This document shows, one piece after another, positions 22,494 to 30,100 of a stretch of 60,314 nt of DNA. Position 1 is the first letter of the stretch, and each line of letters begins with the position of its first letter. The position numbers and the translations under genes are program-made. Under the pieces are notes generated by a model. It saw nothing but the letters and a program-made list of their open reading frames with translations, searched no databases and was not told where the DNA came from. Origin of the DNA: Oscillospiraceae bacterium (GTDB lineage Bacteria > Bacillota > Clostridia > Oscillospirales > Ruminococcaceae); NCBI GenBank assembly GCA_017465665.1, contig JAFTVU010000048.1, positions 1 through 60,314 of the forward strand. Direction: 5' to 3'.

Positions 22494-23636
22494 TTATGCG
22501 CCGTAGTAGAAATCATCGGCAGGCAGTGCGCCGCCAACGGATGTGGGTACCTGCTCGAACAAAACGCCGAGATAGCCTGCCAGCTTCTCCTTCATCTCTG
22601 CGCCTGTGATGCATACGATGTTGCACTCGGGGATAGCCTTTTCAGCAACAGCGGCAGGAACGATATCGTACTTGCCTACGAGCTGTGCGCCCTCTGCAAC
22701 GTTTGTTGTAACGTATTCAACGGATTCTGCGTATCTCTCCATGAACTCTGCAACTACCTCAGGGTACTGCTCGATGAAAGCTGTTCTTGCGATAACTGCA
22801 CCTGTAAGGCAAGCGGAGCCGTTGTCCAGCTTCTCCCACTCCTCGGTGATGTCCAGTACAACGTTGATACCCTCGGTCTTCATCTGTGCTGTGGTAACGA
22901 AAGGCTGGGGCAGAAGTGCAACGCTGCCCTCGTTAGCTGTGAGAGCCGCAAGGCACTCGGAGTGCTCGGACTTCCACTCGATGGTAACATCGGTCTCGGG
23001 GTCGATGCCGTTCTGCTTGAGGATATAGTTGAGAGCGTACTCGGGAGTTGCACCCTTACCGCTTGCGTAGATGGTCTTGCCCTTGAGGTCAGCCATGGAA
23101 GCAACGGTAGAGCCGTTCTCGCAGATGTAGAGGATACCAAGTGTGTTGATAGCCAGCACCTGAACGCCGCCATCGGTCTTGTTGTAGAGCACGGAAGCGA
23201 GGTTTGCGGGTACGCACACGATATCTGTCTTGCCCTGGATAACAAGGGGAGCGATCTCGTCAACAGCGGCTGTGATGGAGAACTCGTAGGGATAGCCCTT
23301 TGTCTCGTCCTCGTCCATAAGCTGTGTCATGCCCATTGCTGTAGGGCCTTTCATAGCCAGCACGTTGATGCTTTCGGGATAAGCGATCTCTGTCTCGATC
23401 GTCTCGGGAGCTTCCTCTGTAACGGGAGGCTCGGCTGTAACGATGTCCTCAATGGTAACAGCTGCGTCAGCGGTGGAGTCAGCCTCGGCGGTAGCGTCAA
23501 CAGTGACGATAGCCGCATCGTTTGTGGCAGCCTCGTTTGTAGCGTCAGAGCTTGTATCAGCTCCTGCGCAGCCTGTCAGCAGGGCAGCGCACAGCAGAGC
23601 TGCAACAGCGCCCTTGAGATTTTTCATGATCTTCAT
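22494..23636 (-). CDS. NMT1/SsuA-like ABC substrate-binding lipoprotein
   Basis: The product is 380 residues: a signal with lipobox LLTGC, a long acidic Ala/Thr linker to about residue 85, then a periplasmic-binding type II fold. Recognisable parts are NVLAMKGPTAMGM, KTDIVCVPANLASVLYN and LKGKTIYASGKGATPEYALNYIL. The pattern belongs to the NMT1/SsuA superfamily, which binds thiamine precursors, sulfonates, nitrate and similar small ligands. The exact ligand cannot be read here. The ATG at 23636 follows GAAAGGAACATAGAACT. It lies 45 bp after the TM1266-family gene in one operon. Confidence 0.88.
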   Translation of the reverse strand: MKIMKNLKGAVAALLCAALLTGCAGADTSSDATNEAATNDAAIVTVDATAEADSTADAAVTIEDIVTAEPPVTEEAPETIETEIAYPESINVLAMKGPTAMGMTQLMDEDETKGYPYEFSITAAVDEIAPLVIQGKTDIVCVPANLASVLYNKTDGGVQVLAINTLGILYICENGSTVASMADLKGKTIYASGKGATPEYALNYILKQNGIDPETDVTIEWKSEHSECLAALTANEGSVALLPQPFVTTAQMKTEGINVVLDITEEWEKLDNGSACLTGAVIARTAFIEQYPEVVAEFMERYAESVEYVTTNVAEGAQLVGKYDIVPAAVAEKAIPECNIVCITGAEMKEKLAGYLGVLFEQVPTSVGGALPADDFYYGA

Positions 23637-23681
23637 AGTTCTATGTTCCTTTCTTCGGGGAGGTCTGCCTCCCTCATGTTT

Positions 23682-23945
23682 TCAGGCGTTCTGCGCCTGT
23701 TTTGCGTAAACAGCCTTTGCGGTGACGCCCTGTAATCTGCCCAGCTTGCCCGAAAGCGCGGATATCGCATCAGCGGGAGCGTCCAGCACCACATTGATGA
23801 TGTTCAGCCCCTTTTCACGGTAGGGAACGCCCATCCTGCCGATTATATAGCGGCTGTATTCATGCAGCAGGTCGTTTACCTGCTCTATGCAGCTGCTGTC
23901 GTCGATTATCATTGCAACAGTGGCAACGCGGTTGTTGTTTTCCAT
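23682..23945 (-). CDS. TM1266-family iron-only hydrogenase system putative regulator
   Basis: The protein is 87 residues with an ACT/NikR-C-like ferredoxin fold. The telling stretches are VNDLLHEYSRYIIGRMGVPYREKGLNIINVVLDA and ISALSGKLGRLQGVTAKAVYAK, which match the TM1266 (TIGR03959) family. Members often neighbour hydrogenase maturation genes; here the partner is an ABC importer instead. It is the first gene of the operon, preceded by an intrinsic terminator only about 27 nt upstream, so its expression is probably set by attenuation. The RBS is GGAGAAAGG. Confidence 0.85.
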   Translation of the reverse strand: MENNNRVATVAMIIDDSSCIEQVNDLLHEYSRYIIGRMGVPYREKGLNIINVVLDAPADAISALSGKLGRLQGVTAKAVYAKQAQNA

Positions 23946-23964
23946 TGTGTCTGCCTTTCTCCAA

Positions 23965-23991
23965 ATAAAAAATGCGCCTACGAAAGGCGCA
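23965..23991 (-). terminator. Leader terminator ahead of the TM1266/ABC operon
   Basis: On the minus strand TGCGCCT and AGGCGCA form a 7-bp stem with a 5-nt loop, followed by TTTTTTATTT. The ribosome binding site follows at once, as in attenuators and riboswitch expression platforms. Confidence 0.85.
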
Positions 23992-24131
23992 GTTATTCTC
24001 TATGTTCAGAGCTGCTGCAGTTCTTTCGCGTCAAGTAGGTTTCTGCGTCAGAGCGTGGCTTGTGTCAGATAAGCTCTGTCTTTCACGTCAAGGTGCATTT
24101 CAGTGTCAGAGGAGTTTGTCTGAATATTCAC
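23992..24131 (-). ncRNA. Candidate cis-regulatory leader RNA with repeated TGACRC motifs
   Basis: About 140 nt of untranslated leader lie between the promoter and the terminator. It carries five TGACGC/TGACAC/TGACGT units (complements of 24028-24033, 24045-24050, 24062-24067, 24085-24090 and 24103-24108), 17-23 nt apart, and two GACGYGAAAG stretches. The pattern suggests a conserved sensor RNA or tandem protein sites. It was not matched to a known riboswitch class by eye. Confidence 0.5.
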
Positions 24132-24137
24132 AATCTC

Positions 24138-24166
24138 ATTATAATATATAAAGTCTGATTTGTCAA
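24138..24166 (-). promoter_or_regulatory. Promoter of the TM1266/ABC importer operon
   Basis: On the minus strand TTGACA (24161-24166) and TATAAT (24138-24143) are 17 bp apart, a full consensus. Confidence 0.88.
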
Positions 24167-24256
24167 GTACTTTTGTTTCGTGTAACGTGATTAGCTAATT
24201 TACACATCAAGCTATGGTGAAGTTGCACAAAATTTATTTGAATATTCTTGTTTTTG

Positions 24257-24285
24257 TTGACAAATCGGTTTGTTTATGATACAAT
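24257..24285 (+). promoter_or_regulatory. Promoter of the EAL phosphodiesterase gene
   Basis: TTGACA (24257-24262) and TACAAT (24280-24285) are 17 bp apart, with an extended TG. A weak inverted repeat GTGTAA/TTACAC lies between this and the divergent promoter (24180-24205). The 374-bp gap between the two genes holds only these elements and the minus-strand leader. Confidence 0.82.
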
Positions 24286-24319
24286 TAATAAAGATAATAC
24301 ATTGGAGAGGAGTGTAGGT

Positions 24320-26992
24320 ATGATCGGAGGAAAACGTGTCATAGGTGTTTGTGTAACAAAGATACATGAGCGCTCCCGTGCCGAATTCGTACAAAAGCTC
24401 TTTAAAGCCGCACAGAAGTCTGATACCAAGGTAATGGTGTTCAACAGCGTGCTGGATTTTTACAAGGAAAAGGATGTCGAATGCGGCGCAAAGACTGTTT
24501 ACAGCCTTATAAATTACGATATCGTTGACGCTATCGTTATCTTCTCGCGCCATTTCTACAGCAAGGAGATATTTGACAGCATCGTTTCGGGCGCGCATGA
24601 GCGCAATATCCCTGTTATAGTTGTGGACGAAGTCGTTGAGGGCTGCTATTCCATAATCAAGGATTATACCGCAGCATATAAGCAGGTTATAGATCATGTC
24701 ATCACAGAGCATGGCGTTACCGACAGCTTTTATATTTCGGGCATCAGGGATGATCCCCAGTCGGAGGAGCGTATCGATTGCTACCGTGAGGTGCTGGAGG
24801 CGCATGGTCTCCCGTTCAGCAGGGAGCAGGTCGATTACGGCGAGTTCTGGGATATTCCCACTCAGATAGTCATGAACAAGCTGCTTGAGGACGGTAAGAA
24901 GCCGCCCCGTGCTATCTTCTGCGCGAATGACAGCATGGCTATTACTGTGTGCGAATATCTCCGCAAGGTGGGCTATACTGTTCCCGATGACGTTATCGTC
25001 ACAGGCTTTGACGGTATGCCCGATGCAAGGTATTACAATCCTCGTCTGACCACCTGCCTTGAGGATGTGGATCAGCTCGTGGATCTGTGTGTGGAGCTTG
25101 TGGAGGGCGCTCTTAACGGAACACATCCTGTCGGCGTCTATAAGGAAACGTATACTCCTCTTATCGCGTGCTCCTGCGGCTGTAACGTAGCGGATACCTC
25201 TGTAACAAAGGATGCGCTGGAGCTTTATAATGTAATGCAGAACTCCAACAGCCATGAAATGTATATGTATACATGGATAGACAGGATGATAGACTGCAAC
25301 GATATAGATTCTCTAAGGGAGTATACCCATCATTGTATACTTGCGTGCTCCTGTATGTGTGTAAAGTCCGAGGTCATCACATCCTCCGATTATCTCAACG
25401 GCAGGCTCAGCGTGGACAAGGACGACATGATGTATGCGATTCCCTCGCATAAGTATGATGACGGTATCGTTATGCTCCAGCCTTTCCCGTATGCGGAGAT
25501 GGCTCCTGATCTTGCACGCTGGGCGGATGAGGATAAGATCTATGTGTTCACCAGCGTATACGCGGGCAACGAGCCCTGCGGCTACTATGCTGTAAAGACA
25601 GACGATCTTGATGTTACCTGTCATCAGATAAACCGTCTTTGCAAGATACTTAATATCTCCTTTAACTCCACGCTGAAAACAGTGCGCCAGAACGCGCTGA
25701 GAAGAAAGATAGAGAACGCGTCCCTTATCAATCAGTACACGGGTCTTCCTAATCTTAAGGGACTTTCAAGATGGTTTGAGGATTTCAGCTCCGTGCCCGA
25801 AAACCATAACAGATCTCTTTCCGTATCCATCTACGGCTTGCCGAATTATCGCTTCATCTATGAGAATTACGGCATCAGGGATGTGGAGGAAGCGCTCCAG
25901 CATATCGCAGGTATGCTTCTGAGAGCAAATCCGAAGAACTGTGTGGTGGCGCATATTGCTCAGGAGGAGTTCGTTATTGTAAATTACTATGACGATCCTA
26001 ATGAGATCGGAGATACCATCAACGCCGCCACATCCGCTTACTTTGCGGAACAGAGCACTTACAATGAAAACAGCGGCAAGGATTATTACGTGGAGGTAAA
26101 CTGCGGATGTACGGTCATCAATCCGGGCTGGAACGATCCGCTTGCTACATATATCTCTCTTGCCAGCGGTGAAATGTACGTCAACCGCGTCAAGATGGGC
26201 ATCATCGAGGTTGAAAAGGAAAAGAAAGCTCCTGTTGAGAACTACGATGCTTTCCGCACACTGATAGACAAGAACCTGTTCAGCTATCACTTCCAGCCCA
26301 TCGTTGATGCAAGAACAGGCGATATATACGCTTACGAGGCGCTCATGCGTACAGATAAATCCATCGGCATGAATCCTCTGGAGGTGCTTGAGATAGCCCA
26401 GGCGTACAAGCGCCTATACGATATCGAGCGCGCTACTGTGTTCAACGTAATGGAGCGCTATGCAAAGGATAACGATAAGTTCTGCGGAAGAAAGGTGTTC
26501 ATCAACTCCATTCCGGGCAATATCCTAACCGCAGACGACGATCATGAGCTGTGCGAGAAATACGGCAGCTTTATGAATAATGTGGTATTCGAGATAACAG
26601 AGCAGAACAGCGTATCGGATGATGAGCTTGCTGCTATCAAGAATGTCGGAAATGTTCAGGGCACTAACGATATCGCCATTGATGATTACGGCACGGGTCA
26701 CTCCAATATCGTAAACCTCCTGCGCTATCAGCCGCAGATAATCAAGATAGACCGCTTCCTTATCACGGACGTGGATAAAGACGTGAACAAGCAGATGTTC
26801 GTCCGCAGTACGATAGATTTCGCGCGCATGAACAACATCAAGGTGCTTGCTGAGGGCGTTGAGACCGCAGAGGAACTGAGAACGGTCATCGATTTCGGCG
26901 TTGATTATGTTCAGGGCTACTACACAGGCAGACCTGCTCCCGAGCCTATCGCAGAGATAGCGCCTGAGATCAGAAAGGAATTTATCAGGTAA
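24320..26992 (+). CDS. EAL-domain c-di-GMP phosphodiesterase with LacI-type sensor and degenerate GGDEF domain
   Basis: The protein is 890 residues. Residues 1-300 form a periplasmic-binding-like domain of the LacI regulator type (FCANDSMAITVCEYLRKVGYTVPDDVIVTGFDG) but without a helix-turn-helix, signal or membrane segment. Around 470-630 lies a GGDEF-like fold whose signature reads AQEEF, so it is not expected to make c-di-GMP. Residues 645-885 are an EAL domain with YEALMR (about 672), FINS, FEITE, IDDYGTG, IKIDRF and LAEGVET, all needed for catalysis. It probably lowers c-di-GMP in response to a cytosolic sugar-like ligand. The ATG at 24320 was chosen because it follows GGAGAGGAG. The next gene encodes a giant flagellin. 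Confidence 0.9.
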   Translation: MIGGKRVIGVCVTKIHERSRAEFVQKLFKAAQKSDTKVMVFNSVLDFYKEKDVECGAKTVYSLINYDIVDAIVIFSRHFYSKEIFDSIVSGAHERNIPVIVVDEVVEGCYSIIKDYTAAYKQVIDHVITEHGVTDSFYISGIRDDPQSEERIDCYREVLEAHGLPFSREQVDYGEFWDIPTQIVMNKLLEDGKKPPRAIFCANDSMAITVCEYLRKVGYTVPDDVIVTGFDGMPDARYYNPRLTTCLEDVDQLVDLCVELVEGALNGTHPVGVYKETYTPLIACSCGCNVADTSVTKDALELYNVMQNSNSHEMYMYTWIDRMIDCNDIDSLREYTHHCILACSCMCVKSEVITSSDYLNGRLSVDKDDMMYAIPSHKYDDGIVMLQPFPYAEMAPDLARWADEDKIYVFTSVYAGNEPCGYYAVKTDDLDVTCHQINRLCKILNISFNSTLKTVRQNALRRKIENASLINQYTGLPNLKGLSRWFEDFSSVPENHNRSLSVSIYGLPNYRFIYENYGIRDVEEALQHIAGMLLRANPKNCVVAHIAQEEFVIVNYYDDPNEIGDTINAATSAYFAEQSTYNENSGKDYYVEVNCGCTVINPGWNDPLATYISLASGEMYVNRVKMGIIEVEKEKKAPVENYDAFRTLIDKNLFSYHFQPIVDARTGDIYAYEALMRTDKSIGMNPLEVLEIAQAYKRLYDIERATVFNVMERYAKDNDKFCGRKVFINSIPGNILTADDDHELCEKYGSFMNNVVFEITEQNSVSDDELAAIKNVGNVQGTNDIAIDDYGTGHSNIVNLLRYQPQIIKIDRFLITDVDKDVNKQMFVRSTIDFARMNNIKVLAEGVETAEELRTVIDFGVDYVQGYYTGRPAPEPIAEIAPEIRKEFIR

Positions 26993-27000
26993 TACATACA

Positions 27001-27033
27001 CAGCCGCTTCTTTTACAGGGGCGGCTGTTTTGT
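27001..27033 (+). terminator. Terminator after the EAL gene
   Basis: CAGCCGC (27001-27007) pairs with GCGGCTG (27021-27027), followed by TTTTGTGTG. Confidence 0.75.
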
Positions 27034-27110
27034 GTGCAAACAATTAATGTAAAAAAATGCTAAAGCTGTAAGTTGCGCTTTGTATAATACACCAATTTTT
27101 TGCCATTTAC

Positions 27111-27139
27111 TTGCAATCGGTGTCGGTTTGATGTATAAT
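27111..27139 (+). promoter_or_regulatory. Promoter of the giant flagellin gene (sigma-A type)
   Basis: TTGCAA (27111-27116) and TATAAT (27134-27139) are 17 bp apart. No flagellar sigma-28 consensus (TAAA-N15-GCCGATAA) was found in the gap. Confidence 0.72.
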
Positions 27140-27176
27140 TATTCTGTATTAATATATATTTCAGAGGTGTGTTGTA

Positions 27177-30100
27177 ATGGGTATGGTCATCCAGCACATG
27201 GCTTCCACGCAGATAGCTGTGGATAAGCAGCAGGATTCTCTAAAAAAGCTGAAAAAGGCGTCCGAGCGCCTTTCATCGGGATACAGGATAAACCGCGCGG
27301 CTGACGATGCGGCAGGCCTTGCTGTGTCTGAAAAGCTCCGTTCTATCAGAAGAGGACTTCGCCAGGGTCTGCGTAACATAGAAGATGGCATCGGCTTCGT
27401 ACGTACGGTAGAGGGCGCTTCACAGGAGATACACAATATGCTCCATCGCTTGAAAGAGCTTGCGGTGCAGTCCGCAAACGGCACCTATGACGATGATGTG
27501 GACAGGGAAGCGCTGGACCTTGAGTATCAGCAGATACTTGACGAGATAGATCAGATGACGGATAACGCGGATTTCAACGGTGTTCCGCTGTTTGAAAAGC
27601 ATCTTTCCGCTTTCGAGATGAACGAGGGCGATGTGCGCCATGATTCCGCCATAAAGATAAACAACAAGAACGATACTCTGGTGCTGGGCTACACGATAGA
27701 CGGCGTGGAGAAGCAGATAACCGTTGACATTCCCCACGGTACATATTCCGCAGAGGAGACCGCGGATATCATAGATACATACCTGTTCGAGCACGCGCCT
27801 GAGCTTATCATCGGCGTGAATACCGAGGGTCAGTTCACCATGCAGGCAGAGGGCGGCTCTGTGGATAATATCAGCGGCAATGCGGCTTCGCTGTTCTATA
27901 ATACCGTTGTTGGCTCATCTGACGGCTATCTGATGGGTGTTACATATTTCCCTGACGTACAAAGAGATGAGGTTGAAATATTAGCGAATACCAACGATGT
28001 TATGTCATTCCGTGTCGGAAATACTGACGACACACTCTATTCCGTAACCATCGACCCCGGCTCATATACCCGTGCAGAGCTTATCGACGCTATCAACGCA
28101 AAGATCGGCGCTGCGGGAATCCCCGGAAATGTAAAGGCTGTTGCGTGTGAAAATGACGATGGTCAGCAGATAATCGGTCTTGCCAGTGACAGCACCATAA
28201 CAGGTCTTTCAGGAAACTTCATCAGGCTGGACGGAATAACCTCGCCTATCTACGATATCAGCTTTTACGGTGATATCGATAATACCCCTGCGGAGCTTTC
28301 GGGAGCAAAGCGCATCCCCGACAATATGGTCATCGAGCGCAACAGAAACGATTATTTCGTGCTGAACCTCAAGTATTACGGTGACGATGCGTCACAGAAG
28401 TCAGGCACGATCAGGATAGATCTGCTTTCTCCCGACGAGAACGAGAAAGTCTATGCCACCCCTGCTGATCTTATCAGCACCATCCAGCAGCAGCTTGACG
28501 ATGCAGGCTATCCCTTTACTGCGTCAATAAACGGCAGAGGCGGTATTCAGATCACCTCCGATCAGTTCGGTAAGAAGTGCGAGGTGCGCCTTAACTCCAC
28601 AAATGTTCCCAGTAAGTATATGATATATGATCTGTTTGACGCAGGCTCGCTCAATGTGCTTACGCCGAGAGTATCAGACTCCTCCTATACCAGAGCCAGC
28701 TTCACCGCTTATAAGAAGCTGGGTCCGTCTGTATACGTTCCGCCCACTGAGAATACGCTGTCCTTTAATATTACTGTTTCCGATACCAACAGCTCTCCCG
28801 AGACAAATCACAGGGTAGATGTGGTCATCCCTTCTGGCACATACTCCACTACCGATGCTCTTGTGCAGACTATGAACGATTATCTTGATATAAATTATCC
28901 TGATATCGCAGACAAGCTGCAGTTCAGCATAGACGCCTCAAATACGCTGAAGCTGTACGCAGAGGGCAGTAACAGCAGCAAGATAGAGCGTATCGAGATA
29001 GACCCAACCTCCTCCGCATATTACAGACTTGTCGGCGGAGCAACGTATCACAATGCCTTTGATTTTGAGGACGGCTATGAGGAGCCTTATATCACCTCCT
29101 CCGATCAGATCGGTGGCGGCGGTGGTTCCTCATCGGGACGTAATAATGTAACAATGACTTCGGGTACTACTATACAGGGAACTTCGGAATCTCCCGGATT
29201 AAGTGTTACACAGAATCATCAGCAGGCGCAGCACATCACATATTCTGATATATCGCCTGTACCTGTAAAGGGTACCGCTACCTACAACAAAATAGAGGGC
29301 GTGGGTGGTAAGGGCGAGATCGTCGATCAGTCTCCTGCGACACTGACACTTCCGGGAATACTTACACAGTATACTGAGCCCGGTACATCATCTGAAGCTC
29401 GTACACTGCGCTTCACACTTGTGGACGATACAGGCAGCTACGATTATGAGATAGATATCCCCGCAGGCACAGACCGCAATACTGCCATAAACATGATAGC
29501 TTCCGAAGTCGGCGACAGGGCAACTGTCAGCACAAGCGGCAGCGATCTTACCATCACCACAAAATATGAGGGCGATCTGGCGGAGTTTACCTCGGTAAGC
29601 GGCTCGGCACTCACAAAGGCGAGCGAGAGCAGCCTTGCGCGTAAGTCGGGAGCTGTCATCGACAAGGATGCGAATATGGTGTATTTACCCGCGAAGAGCA
29701 CCATCAGCAACGCGCTTTCGCGTATTCCGTACACCGCGGACGCTTCCAATGACAGGCTCATCATGACCGCAGGTCAGCACAGCTATGACCTGACCCTTAC
29801 ACATAAGACCTATTCAACGCTGCAGGAGCTTGCGGATGAGATAAACGCGCAGATCGCCGCAGCGGACGGCGGCACAGCGGCAACCACCTTTGAGGTAGGC
29901 TCAAACGGAAAATCCCTTGTTATCACAGCTCCGCTCAAGGAAAAGGGCGGTATCAGCATCGATGATGCAAGCACCTGCCGCATTGCGTATACGCTCAACA
30001 AGGTGCCCACATCCACGCCTAACTACAATCCTGCAACTGGCAACGTGGAAAATCCTGCGTCCATGAGGGCGGAGGGTATCAGCACCCACTTCCCAAAGAC

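Noticed and set aside
22482-23735. 417-codon plus-strand frame opposite the NMT1-like binding protein
   Set aside because: The minus-strand reading has a signal peptide, lipobox and recognised fold; the plus reading has none of these and is Cys-rich.
23992-24131. Repeats in the leader as a CRISPR array
   Set aside because: Units are only 6-8 nt with 17-23 nt spacing, not identical, and lie in a transcribed leader ending in a terminator.
27034-27176. Possible c-di-GMP riboswitch or sigma-28 promoter before the giant flagellin
   Set aside because: No GCAAACC/GGACGCAAAGCC aptamer motifs and no GCCGATAA element were found; the short leader and TTGCAA/TATAAT pair fit a sigma-A promoter.
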